This document shows positions 6,616 through 13,030 of a DNA stretch of 13,030 nt, in pieces. Location of the stretch: contig JALWKG010000261.1 of assembly GCA_027081565.1 (NCBI GenBank), positions 1 to 13,030 on the forward strand, written 5' to 3'. How positions within the stretch are numbered: position 1 is the stretch's first letter; each line of letters opens with the position of its first letter. This DNA comes from Helicobacteraceae bacterium. GTDB lineage: Bacteria > Campylobacterota > Campylobacteria > Campylobacterales > Sulfurimonadaceae. Below the pieces are notes generated by a model, which did not search any database, was not told the origin of the DNA, and saw only the letters and a program-made list of their open reading frames with translations. The position numbers and the translations under genes were made by a program.

Positions 6616-6633
6616 TGACATATAGAGATGTCA
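6616..6633. repeat. Inverted repeat TGACAT-N6-ATGTCA in the trhP leader
   Basis: A perfect 6-6-6 palindrome lies between the trhP -10 box and its ribosome binding site. The half-site TGACA resembles the operators at 2129 and 4322, but the gap is eight bases between TGACA and TGTCA rather than five. It could be a DNA-binding site or a small RNA hairpin in the leader. Confidence 0.4.
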
Positions 6634-6650
6634 ATCATAAAGAGTCTGCC

Positions 6651-7949
6651 ATGAATCAGAACAAAAAAGTAGAGTTGTTGTCACCTGCGGGTAACTTGGA
6701 AAAATTAAAGATCGCACTGGATTACGGTGCAGATGCTGTTTACGGCGGGGTGAGTCACTTTTCTCTGCGTATTCGTTCGGGTAAAGAGTTCTCTATGGAG
6801 GATTATGCTGAGGGGATCAAGTATGCCCATGAGAGAGGCAAAAAGGTCTACACCACCATCAATGGCTTTCCTTTTAACTCGCAGTTAGGTCTGCTTAAAA
6901 AGCACATCGAAAAGATGGCTGACCTGAACCCCGATGCGATGATCGTTGCAACACCGGGGGTCTTAAAACTCTCTCAAGAGATCGCACCGCACATTCCAAA
7001 ACACCTCTCCACTCAGGCAAACGTCATGAACGTGCTTGATGCTCAGATCTATCATGATATGGGAGCAGAGCGTATTATTACTGCACGTGAGATCTCGCTT
7101 CGTGACCTGACAGAGATCAAAAAAGAGCTGCCAGAACTTGAACTCGAGGTCTTTGTGCATGGTTCTATGTGTTTTGCTTACTCTGGTCGTTGTCTGATCT
7201 CTACCCTTCAGAGTGGTCGTGTTCCCAACCGTGGTTCTTGTGCCAATGATTGTCGTTTTCCTTATGAGATGTATGCTGCTAACCCTGAGACAGGTACACT
7301 CTTTAGACTCGAAGAGGACCCGGGCATCGGTACGTACATCATGAACTCTAAAGACTTGAACCTTGCATCACATATGAAAGAGATCTTGGACTCTGGTGCA
7401 GTAGACTCAGTGAAGATCGAGGGACGTACCAAGACTTCATATTATGCTGCGACTACAGCCAAGGCTTATCGTATGGCGATCGATGACTATTATGAAGATG
7501 ATTATCAGCCGGAGCGTTACCAAAATGAGATCCACTCCATGCAAAACCGTGGATTTACTGATGCTTATCTCATTAACCGTCCTTTTGAAAAACATGACAC
7601 GCAGAGTTTGGACTTTACCATGCAGATGGGAAGTCATCAGGTGAGTGGAATAGTGACACCGGAGGGGACGCACTTCTTATGTAAGTATAAAACACTTCCG
7701 GGAGACAAGGTTGAGATCATGGCTCCTGTTGGAACTGAGATCGATGAGGTTGATAACGAGATCGGCAGTGTGGTCAAAGAGGGTGAGACCTATTACATCA
7801 CATTTAAAAAGTTGTTGGCTGAAAATGGTAAAGAGTGGGAGAGTGTACACAGTGGTAACGTCAACCCTATTAAACTGCCGATTACACTGCCACAGTACAC
7901 ATTTTTACGTATTGGCGCAGAGGGTATTGACCAGTCTCCACCGCAGTAA
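6651..7949 (+). CDS. trhP: U32 family protein TrhP-like, tRNA U34 5-hydroxylation
   Basis: The protein is 432 residues long. It starts MNQNKKVELLSPAGN, the typical U32 N-terminus, and residues 166-184 fit the U32 signature E-x-F-x2-G-S-M-C-x4-G-x-C-x-I-S exactly. Cysteines C174, C181, C197 and C201 (GSCANDC) would hold an iron-sulfur cluster. A C-terminal beta-barrel-like domain (about 350-420) follows. Members once annotated as collagenase-like peptidases are now known, for YegQ/TrhP of E. coli, to take part in prephenate-dependent 5-hydroxyuridine formation at the tRNA wobble base, so I prefer this role to peptidase. The ATG at 6651 has AAGAG about 7 nt upstream; an in-frame ATG at 6615 would overlap the leader palindrome and adds residues outside the family core. 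It ends 8 bp from the convergent outer-membrane protein gene. Confidence 0.87.
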   Translation: MNQNKKVELLSPAGNLEKLKIALDYGADAVYGGVSHFSLRIRSGKEFSMEDYAEGIKYAHERGKKVYTTINGFPFNSQLGLLKKHIEKMADLNPDAMIVATPGVLKLSQEIAPHIPKHLSTQANVMNVLDAQIYHDMGAERIITAREISLRDLTEIKKELPELELEVFVHGSMCFAYSGRCLISTLQSGRVPNRGSCANDCRFPYEMYAANPETGTLFRLEEDPGIGTYIMNSKDLNLASHMKEILDSGAVDSVKIEGRTKTSYYAATTAKAYRMAIDDYYEDDYQPERYQNEIHSMQNRGFTDAYLINRPFEKHDTQSLDFTMQMGSHQVSGIVTPEGTHFLCKYKTLPGDKVEIMAPVGTEIDEVDNEIGSVVKEGETYYITFKKLLAENGKEWESVHSGNVNPIKLPITLPQYTFLRIGAEGIDQSPPQ

Positions 7950-7957
7950 AGGGTAGG

Positions 7958-9262
7958 TTAAAATATATGTCCAAAGTTGATATATAGACCACTGTCTTCA
8001 ACACTCTGCCCATAATCGATCATAATAATGGTCGCTTGGTTCCAGCCAATGCGTAATCCTGCACCAAGCGTATATTTGTAGTCGGAAAGATCTGTCTCAC
8101 TTATATCGTCGAAGACTTTACCAGCATCTACAAAGGGTACCGCCGTGAACTCAAAGGTCTGTCCGTATGTATGCGCCTCATAGAAACTGAAACGTGGTTC
8201 GAAGTTGACCACGGTCTTGACATTGGCCACAAAGCGGTCTTGTTGGTACCCTCTCAAAGTTCTCAAACCACCGAGACCAAACTTGAACTCATCTGCAAAA
8301 CCGATACTGTTTTTGCTGTAAAAAGGTGTGTCTCCTATCTGTACTGAGTAGACCCATCGAAATGCCAGTGTCATGAAGTCCGCAGCGTCTGGGGTGTAAA
8401 AATTCCGTGTGGAGAAGTTGTAGCGCTGATGGTTATAGTCACTGCCTAGAGCTTTGCCATAAAGACCGAGCGTAAAGTCAAATACATTACCATTTTTTGG
8501 GTTGGGCGCGAAGTCACGAGAGTCATAGACTACTGCCAGTTTCAAGCCATTGTCCCATCCCCCTTGTGAACCGATAAGTGTTCCATCTTTACTGTCGTTG
8601 AAGAGTTTGTTCTCTTTGGAAAAAGTGTTGCTAATAGTAGTGTTTTCATATGTTTGTATATAAGCGTGTGAGAAGTTGATGCCAGCAGTCAAACGCACCA
8701 AACCGCCAAAAAAGTCATGTGCAAGGTTGATCTCGGCTCTTGGCTTTTCAAGTAAAAAACGGTTGAAGTACCTGTTGCCTTGTGCATCGAGCGCTTCTTG
8801 CTGCTCTTGGGCAGTTTTGTAGGTGGTACCTGTTGCGTCATCAAGGTGTCCAAGAGAGTCAGACGTGGTTCCGAAGTAGTTGGCCTGAGTGTTTTTTTCG
8901 TATAAAAATTCACCCGTAATACGAAATAAAGAGTCACCTATGTATGGTGCATCGAAGTGAAGGACATGGTACTGCCAGCCATTGGTGGACTTGAGGAATT
9001 GGCCATAGATCTCATACTTGTAGGGGGTATACTCAAAAAGCTCAGATGTCTTTGAACCATTGTCATGCCAGTAGACACGGGCACCGTAACCCATACCTTT
9101 GTCCGCATCATAGTTTAAGATCGGCAGACCGGTAAAATAGCTTCCTTCTCGTTTTTCAGAAAGTTGGCTGCTTGTGAGTTTGGGTTTGGCGTAGAGATCT
9201 TGACTGATACTTTCAGCAAGCAAGAGGAGGGGAAGTACTAGAAGTAAATATATTTTAAACAT
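7958..9262 (-). CDS. Omp85/BamA-like outer-membrane beta-barrel protein without POTRA domains
   Basis: This is a 434-residue exported protein. Residues 1-18 are a signal peptide with a long Leu run. From about residue 40 onward the sequence alternates polar and hydrophobic residues, as in membrane beta strands, and ends in Phe, the usual barrel C-terminal signal. Two motifs of the Omp85 surface-antigen barrel are visible: YDSRDFAPNPKNG at 246-258 and GLGGLRTLRGYQQDRF at about 329-344, where R337-G338-Y339 is the RGY of the lid loop. POTRA repeats, normally N-terminal, are absent because the barrel starts close to the signal peptide. Family members insert or export proteins or lipids, but short POTRA-less relatives are mostly uncharacterised. 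The ATG at 9262 follows a weak AGAGA site. The transporter role is not established. Confidence 0.8.
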   Translation of the reverse strand: MFKIYLLLVLPLLLLAESISQDLYAKPKLTSSQLSEKREGSYFTGLPILNYDADKGMGYGARVYWHDNGSKTSELFEYTPYKYEIYGQFLKSTNGWQYHVLHFDAPYIGDSLFRITGEFLYEKNTQANYFGTTSDSLGHLDDATGTTYKTAQEQQEALDAQGNRYFNRFLLEKPRAEINLAHDFFGGLVRLTAGINFSHAYIQTYENTTISNTFSKENKLFNDSKDGTLIGSQGGWDNGLKLAVVYDSRDFAPNPKNGNVFDFTLGLYGKALGSDYNHQRYNFSTRNFYTPDAADFMTLAFRWVYSVQIGDTPFYSKNSIGFADEFKFGLGGLRTLRGYQQDRFVANVKTVVNFEPRFSFYEAHTYGQTFEFTAVPFVDAGKVFDDISETDLSDYKYTLGAGLRIGWNQATIIMIDYGQSVEDSGLYINFGHIF

Positions 9263-9271
9263 GTTATCTCT

Positions 9272-9277
9272 ATTATA
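9272..9277 (-). promoter_or_regulatory. -10 box of the Omp85-like gene
   Basis: TATAAT on the minus strand is only 9 bp before the ATG, which would leave a leader of two or three bases. TAAAAT at 9289-9294 is an alternative that would give a leader of about 20 nt with the weak AGAGA site. The sequence cannot decide between them. Confidence 0.35.
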
Positions 9278-9355
9278 GGGTTGGCGTAATTTTACACTAA
9301 CTCTTAAAAAGTTTGCCTATTCTTAAACTCAGTAGTGCTATTACAGAGTTTTTGC

Positions 9356-9361
9356 TATAAT
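9356..9361 (+). promoter_or_regulatory. purE -10 box
   Basis: The perfect hexamer TATAAT in the context TTTTTGCTATAAT is 39 bp upstream of the purE ATG and follows a T run. The leader would carry a 5-bp inverted repeat (TGGCG-ata-CGCCA, 9376-9388) just before the AGAGGGA ribosome binding site. Confidence 0.55.
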
Positions 9362-9400
9362 CCGCAAACTAAAAATGGCGATACGCCAAGAGGGAAAAAT

Positions 9401-9898
9401 ATGAAATTTGTTTCAATTATCATTGGAAGTAAAAGCGACTATGAAGTTATGAAGTCATGTGCAGATACATTGGAGGCTTTTGGTGTTCACCATGAGCTCA
9501 TCATCTCTTCAGCACACCGTTCACCAGAACGCACCAAAGATTATATTATCGCAGCAGAGAAAAAAGGGGCGCAGGTTTTTATTGCTGCAGCAGGTATGGC
9601 AGCACACCTTGCGGGTGTTTTGGCTTCTAAGACAGTGAAACCTATTATTGGTGTTCCAATGAGTGCTTCTGCTTTAAGTGGTATTGATGCCCTTCTTTCT
9701 ACTGTCCAGATGCCAGCAGGTATGCCTGTGGCAACTGTTGCTATTGGTAAAGCGGGCGCAATGAACTCTGCTTATTTGGCCATGCAGATCTTGGCTTTGA
9801 CCGATGCTGATCTCTCTGTGAAACTTAAAGAGGATCGTATTGCTAAAGCTAAAAAAGTTGAGATGGACTCTTTGGAGATTGAGACTATTATTGACTAA
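9401..9898 (+). CDS. purE: N5-carboxyaminoimidazole ribonucleotide mutase (PurE)
   Basis: PurE moves the carboxyl group of N5-CAIR to carbon to make CAIR in de novo purine synthesis. The protein has 165 residues, the normal size for class I PurE. The fold and active site are clear: IIIGSKSDYEVM at 6-17 with S12-D13 for phosphate binding, SSAHRSP with catalytic H39, AAAGMAAHLAGV at 62-73, GVPMSASALSGID and QMPAGMPVATVAIGKAGA in the middle. The AGAGGGA site about 5 nt before the ATG at 9401 fixes the start; an upstream in-frame ATG at 9335 would precede the promoter. No purK or other pur gene is adjacent. Class I PurE normally works with PurK, which would have to be elsewhere in the genome. I am very sure of this call. 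Confidence 0.97.
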   Translation: MKFVSIIIGSKSDYEVMKSCADTLEAFGVHHELIISSAHRSPERTKDYIIAAEKKGAQVFIAAAGMAAHLAGVLASKTVKPIIGVPMSASALSGIDALLSTVQMPAGMPVATVAIGKAGAMNSAYLAMQILALTDADLSVKLKEDRIAKAKKVEMDSLEIETIID

Positions 9899-9903
9899 CA
9901 CTA

Positions 9904-9922
9904 AAGTGGACAAAGTCCACTT
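9904..9922 (+). terminator. Candidate purE terminator hairpin
   Basis: A perfect 8-bp stem AAGTGGAC / GTCCACTT with an AAA loop begins 5 bp after the purE stop. It is followed by CAGCTCTTGTT and not a T run, so termination strength is uncertain. Its 3' arm can also pair in a second, exclusive stem: ACTTCAG (9919-9925) with CTGAAGT (9947-9953). Confidence 0.45.
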
Positions 9923-9998
9923 CAGCTCTTGTTGCCCGTAATGGCACTGAAGTACAAAAATGCTTTTGGTCTTTTTGTCAAAGTATCTCTTACTAATT

Positions 9999-10004
9999 TA
10001 TAAT
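9999..10004 (+). promoter_or_regulatory. Promoter of the DUF89 gene
   Basis: The perfect -10 box TATAAT has an 18-bp spacer from TTGTCA at 9975-9980, one of the few reasonable -35 boxes in this window. Transcription would start near 10011, leaving a leader of about 9 nt without a Shine-Dalgarno sequence. This suggests the DUF89 and methyltransferase genes are expressed separately from purE. Confidence 0.5.
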
Positions 10005-10019
10005 TCAAAGTAGAACTTC

Positions 10020-10877
10020 ATGAATATTGACAATGCCTGTGTTGAATGTATCATTAACCAAAGCCGCCGTGTCAGCGAGGCTATAAAAGCTGATGATATT
10101 TTGAGCAAACGTATTGTCTCTCGTGTTGAAACTTTAGGAGAGACTTTTGACTTCCAACTGTCGCCTCCTGAAGTGGCCTCTGATGTTTATGAGCAGATGG
10201 CCCAACTTGCAGGTATGGACGATCTTTATGCTGAACTCAAAGAACATGCCACTGAAAAAGCCAAAAGTTTTATACCCCAACTGCGACAAGAACTTCAAGA
10301 CGCTTCAGACAAACTCTTAACTGCTATTAAAATCGCTGTATCCGGTAACGTGATCGACCTTGCAGCTGAGGTGACTTTTGATCTACATGAAGAGTTGGAA
10401 AAGATCTTTAAAACTGACTTTGCACATGATGATATGGCTTTGCTTGAAACTGCTTTAAAAAAGGCAACAACACTTTTGTACATTGGAGACAATGTAGGAG
10501 AACATATTTTTGATCACCTCTGTATAGAGACCTTGCAGACACTTTATCCTAAACTAGAGGTCTACTATATGGTACGGGGTAATCCCATCATCAACGATGT
10601 CACAATGTTTGAGGCGAAAGAAGCAGGGTTTGAGAGCCTATGCCATCTAGTGGACAGTGGTGTCAACACCCCTGGATTTGCTTATGAACGTGCCAATGCC
10701 CAGAGTCAAAGACTTTTTGACACAGCAGACTTGGTCATCACTAAAGGGATGGGTAATTATGAGTGTCTTTCTCCTTCTCCTCGGACAAACCTCTGCTACC
10801 TGTTAAAAGTTAAATGCAGTGTTGTGGCCAACTCTTTAGGTCAGCAGGTGGGCGACATTATCTGTAAGATGAATTAG
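10020..10877 (+). CDS. DUF89/ARMT1-like metal-dependent phosphatase
   Basis: This 285-residue protein is the stand-alone prokaryotic type of DUF89, similar in layout to archaeal members. Residues C7-V-E-C10 form the N-terminal CxxC pair seen in that subgroup. The metal site motifs are IGDNVGEHIFD (D157, N158, E161, D165), VRGNPIINDVT (R186, N188, N192, D193), VDSGVNTPG (D212) and ITKGMGNYE (K242, N246, E248). DUF89 proteins are Mn/Ni/Co-dependent phosphatases thought to remove damaged or unwanted phosphometabolites such as sugar phosphates; the substrate here is unknown. The ATG at 10020 has no ribosome binding site but directly follows a good promoter, and CVEC near the N-terminus supports the start. 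The methyltransferase gene follows after 9 bp, so both are probably cotranscribed. Confidence 0.88.
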   Translation: MNIDNACVECIINQSRRVSEAIKADDILSKRIVSRVETLGETFDFQLSPPEVASDVYEQMAQLAGMDDLYAELKEHATEKAKSFIPQLRQELQDASDKLLTAIKIAVSGNVIDLAAEVTFDLHEELEKIFKTDFAHDDMALLETALKKATTLLYIGDNVGEHIFDHLCIETLQTLYPKLEVYYMVRGNPIINDVTMFEAKEAGFESLCHLVDSGVNTPGFAYERANAQSQRLFDTADLVITKGMGNYECLSPSPRTNLCYLLKVKCSVVANSLGQQVGDIICKMN

Positions 10878-10886
10878 GAGGGTTTT

Positions 10887-11315
10887 ATGTACTCTAAAAG
10901 TTTGGTGTTTGCACAGTTTTTTTTGATTGGTATCATGGCCGTCTCATCTCAGGGGATCTTGAGCTCTTGGCTTGGGCTTAGCATACTGACAGTGGGTGTA
11001 CTCTTTGGTCTCTGGACCATCAACTATAACAAGTTGGGAAACTTTAACATTAGGCCTGAGCTTAAAGATGGATGTGCTTTAGTGACAACAGGGCCTTATC
11101 GTTTGGTGCGTCATCCTATGTATACTTCAGTGTTGTTGATGACTTTAGGGATGGTGGTCTCGACACCAAACTATCTTGAGATAAGCAGTTTCATTTTATT
11201 GGTGATGGTGTTAGCACTTAAAGCCGTGAGAGAAGAGCGTTTGTGGTGTGTTGAAAACGCAGCCTATCGTGACTACATGAAAGAGACTAAAAAGTTTATT
11301 CCTTTTCTTTACTAA
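10887..11315 (+). CDS. Isoprenylcysteine methyltransferase-family membrane methyltransferase
   Basis: This 142-residue integral membrane protein has four hydrophobic helices at about 5-22, 26-44, 75-93 and 98-116. The conserved SAM-binding block of the ICMT/PEMT-type family is present: TTGPYRLVRHPMYTS at residues about 67-81, then REERLW and the C-terminal YRDYMKETKKFIPFLY. Bacterial members methylate membrane or lipid-linked substrates that are largely unknown, and bacteria lack prenylated proteins, so the eukaryotic substrate should not be assumed. AGGAGGG overlapping the stop of the DUF89 gene lies 4-5 nt before the ATG, which indicates translational coupling and a two-gene operon. The 3' end overlaps the convergent gene at 11296 by 20 bp. 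Confidence 0.85.
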   Translation: MYSKSLVFAQFFLIGIMAVSSQGILSSWLGLSILTVGVLFGLWTINYNKLGNFNIRPELKDGCALVTTGPYRLVRHPMYTSVLLMTLGMVVSTPNYLEISSFILLVMVLALKAVREERLWCVENAAYRDYMKETKKFIPFLY

Positions 11316-11700
11316 AAGCTTTTTTTAGTTGGCCATGTTTCCTTGAAAGGGTGGTGCTTCGCTTGTATTGGTAGAGCGCCTGTAACTCTTTCTGGGTCAC
11401 TTTTTTGATCCGGGTCTTATCTTGAACGGCAGCACGGTTGAGATGAGACCTCTTGGTATAAAGCTGACCTGAAGTTTTAAGGTCGCCATCTTTGATGGTG
11501 GCATATTCCAAACATGCTCCCTTTTCATTATGAAGCAAGATCTCACCATCTTCACTCTCTAACCAATGCAAATGCTCATCCCCTTGCATAGTATAATGAA
11601 CAACAGTTCCATCAGGCTGTGTGTACTGACGTGTACCAGAATAAGCAGGTGCTGCAAAAGTGATAATGTTTAATAAAACAAGCGTTAAAAAAAGTCTCAT
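11296..11700 (-). CDS. Exported M6-propeptide-like protein, separate from its peptidase
   Basis: The protein has 134 residues. Residues 1-21 are a clear signal peptide (MRLFLTLVLLN, then a cleavage region APAYS). Residues about 24-90 (QPDGTVVHYTMQGDEHLHW, ESEDGEILLHN, EYATIKDGDLKTSG) resemble the region found between the signal and the catalytic domain in many M6-type metallopeptidases. The rest (about 90-134) is basic and helical. There is no catalytic motif. It starts 9 bp after the stop of the M6 peptidase gene, in the same reading frame, with AAGGA overlapping that stop. The partner peptidase has no such region in its visible N-terminus. A role as inhibitor or folding helper acting in trans on that peptidase is inference. 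Confidence 0.7.
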   Translation of the reverse strand: MRLFLTLVLLNIITFAAPAYSGTRQYTQPDGTVVHYTMQGDEHLHWLESEDGEILLHNEKGACLEYATIKDGDLKTSGQLYTKRSHLNRAAVQDKTRIKKVTQKELQALYQYKRSTTLSRKHGQLKKAFSKEKE

Positions 11701-11709
11701 AATAATCCT

Positions 11710-13030
11710 TTAGTTTGAGATCTGTAAGGTCATGGCATTAGAGACCTCAGAGATGTTGGTGATCCTAATATTACTTCTTAAACCATTATACGCGTTAGTG
11801 TTGGGAACAGTGTCAGGTGTAAAATCACTTTGGTTACCGCTGTAAAAAAAGTTACGACTAGGATCTCCATTACCTGTGTCAACACTGGCACCGTTAGCTT
11901 CTTCGATGTCTACACCCTTGTGATCTGCATCTTTATTGACTTCATTTGTTGGACGATACTTTGCGATCACCGCATCGTCTATGTGCCAAATAGCAACGCC
12001 ACCCGTATAGCCTGTACTTTTGTCATCTATGACTTTCAGCCCACTGTCATAACCCCGTGTCCCTCTGTTCTCTAAAAGAAAGTATTCATTAACCGTGTTG
12101 GCAAGAGGAACTTTATAGATGTTATAGCTGTTGGAACCGGTGTCGAAAAGTGTGGCCGCTTCACTACTGTTTTGGACAAGAACAGGACGGTACCAACCGA
12201 TGTCGAGCTTGCTCCAGGCACACATATGGGTTGGTGTGTCGCCTGCCAAACCACCGAGAGAAGCCTGTCCCCAACTCCCGTTAGACATCAGACCATAATA
12301 ACCGATACGTGTGGCACTACCATAATAGAGGTCTGGCAACTCAAATGCAACATGACCAAGCTCATGGGCAATAATTCCAATAGTAGCGTCATGATCACCA
12401 TGCAGCTCTCCAAACACCGCATAGCTTCCACTGTCATCACAAGACATGATCGAGACATCATTGACTGTTGTTGTAAGATCTTCTGTACACCACTGATGTG
12501 CCCAAATACCATTGGTGCTGATACCTTTGTCAGGATTGGCAATGGCACCATAAGCATCTTCTTGACCTGCAAAAATAAAGGTAACGATAAGCTCGTTGGG
12601 TGTGATCTTGCCATCACTGTTTTTGTCATAGATGCTAAAGTCAAAACCATCAGCAGCGATCTGTTCAAGAGCACCTTGTAAAAGAGGATGGACTTTAGCT
12701 TTGAGATCATTTTCAAACTCTGGGTCTGTGGTTCTGGGGTTAGGATGAAGCACGTTCATAGCCAAGGTCGTTACACCATTGTGAACTAGACCAGCATCGG
12801 CCACAGGGATGAATTGAAACTGTCCTGATGAGATCTCATTGTAATAGTGGTTGAGCTCTCCAGTCTCTTTACCAAAGATCTTCTGTTGCCAACGTGCTTC
12901 ATCTTCGACAAAACTTTCATTTGTAAAAGCAACACGAACGATCATCATATTGTTGTTAGTTGTGACTAGGTCAAGATCTGAGGAGTCATTACTGCAACCA
13001 AAGTTAAGCAGGAGTATCAGGAGTGAAAAA
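11710..13030 (-). CDS. M6-like zinc metallopeptidase, probable lipoprotein (5' end outside window)
   Basis: About 439 codons are visible, and the frame stays open to the right edge. The in-frame ATG at 12948 is not the start: upstream codons read FSLLILLLNFGC followed by SNDSSD, a lipoprotein-type signal with Cys at 12994-12996, though N at -3 is not classical. The catalytic motif HELGHVAFELPDLY (HELGH at 12352-12366) and the following YGLMSNGSWG fit the M6 family. GGVAIWHIDD and KGVDIEEANG are further M6 landmarks. DKNSDGKITPNE at 12592-12627 is a perfect EF-hand calcium loop. The protein is probably anchored outside the cytoplasm and degrades proteins or peptides. The spacing from HExxH to the third ligand Asp is one residue longer than HExxHxxGxxD, and Glu replaces the usual Gly. 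It heads a tight pair with the propeptide-like gene. Confidence 0.85.
   Translation of the reverse strand, partial: FSLLILLLNFGCSNDSSDLDLVTTNNNMMIVRVAFTNESFVEDEARWQQKIFGKETGELNHYYNEISSGQFQFIPVADAGLVHNGVTTLAMNVLHPNPRTTDPEFENDLKAKVHPLLQGALEQIAADGFDFSIYDKNSDGKITPNELIVTFIFAGQEDAYGAIANPDKGISTNGIWAHQWCTEDLTTTVNDVSIMSCDDSGSYAVFGELHGDHDATIGIIAHELGHVAFELPDLYYGSATRIGYYGLMSNGSWGQASLGGLAGDTPTHMCAWSKLDIGWYRPVLVQNSSEAATLFDTGSNSYNIYKVPLANTVNEYFLLENRGTRGYDSGLKVIDDKSTGYTGGVAIWHIDDAVIAKYRPTNEVNKDADHKGVDIEEANGASVDTGNGDPSRNFFYSGNQSDFTPDTVPNTNAYNGLRSNIRITNISEVSNAMTLQISN

Noticed and set aside
9335..9400. Longer PurE start at 9335
   Set aside because: The TATAAT box at 9356-9361 lies inside this extension, and PurE proteins begin at the MKFVSIIIGS position.
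12172..12716. Long frames on both strands within the M6 peptidase gene
   Set aside because: The HELGH-containing frame is the real one; the others have no motif and lie entirely inside it.
1..13030. Mobile element, CRISPR array or tRNA gene
   Set aside because: No transposase or integrase frame, no regularly spaced direct repeats and no tRNA-like cloverleaf or CCA end were seen on either strand.

Overview
The window looks like chromosomal DNA from a Campylobacterota (epsilonproteobacterial) organism, probably a free-living Sulfurimonas/Sulfurovum-type bacterium. This is inferred from protein style and not from a database search. The clues are a histidine kinase H-box of the form AVAHQWKQPLN, a glutamine synthetase with Phe at the usual adenylylation tyrosine, AT-rich intergenic DNA with TATAAT/TAAAAT -10 boxes but poor -35 boxes, and a 7TM sensor kinase. 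Genes are densely packed and change strand often. No intergenic stretch exceeds 300 bases; the longest is about 235 bp (1954-2188). I saw no tRNA, rRNA, CRISPR array or insertion sequence.

Left part (1-1953, minus strand): glnA is followed downstream by the 5' part of a soluble histidine kinase that runs off the left edge.

Middle block (2129-5745): a plus-strand gene for a soluble VirD4/TraD/HerA-like ATPase converges on a minus-strand response regulator (REC plus winged helix). A 7TM HisKA_2 histidine kinase diverges from the regulator. The ATPase and the regulator each carry the same inverted repeat, TGTGACA-N5-TGTCA, over the promoter. A near-copy lies inside the regulator gene. These three genes may form one regulated unit, and this is the most interesting signal in the window.

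Housekeeping stretch (5752-11315): a HisJ-type PHP phosphatase (minus), a TrhP/U32 tRNA-hydroxylation protein (plus), and a POTRA-less Omp85-like outer-membrane barrel (minus). Then on the plus strand come purE, a DUF89/ARMT1-like metal phosphatase with its own promoter, and a small membrane methyltransferase 9 bp after the DUF89 gene.

Right part (11296-13030, minus): a secreted M6-type metallopeptidase, probably a lipoprotein, continues off the right edge. It is followed in the same reading frame, after a stop and three codons, by a small separately exported protein that resembles the propeptide region usually fused in front of M6 peptidases.
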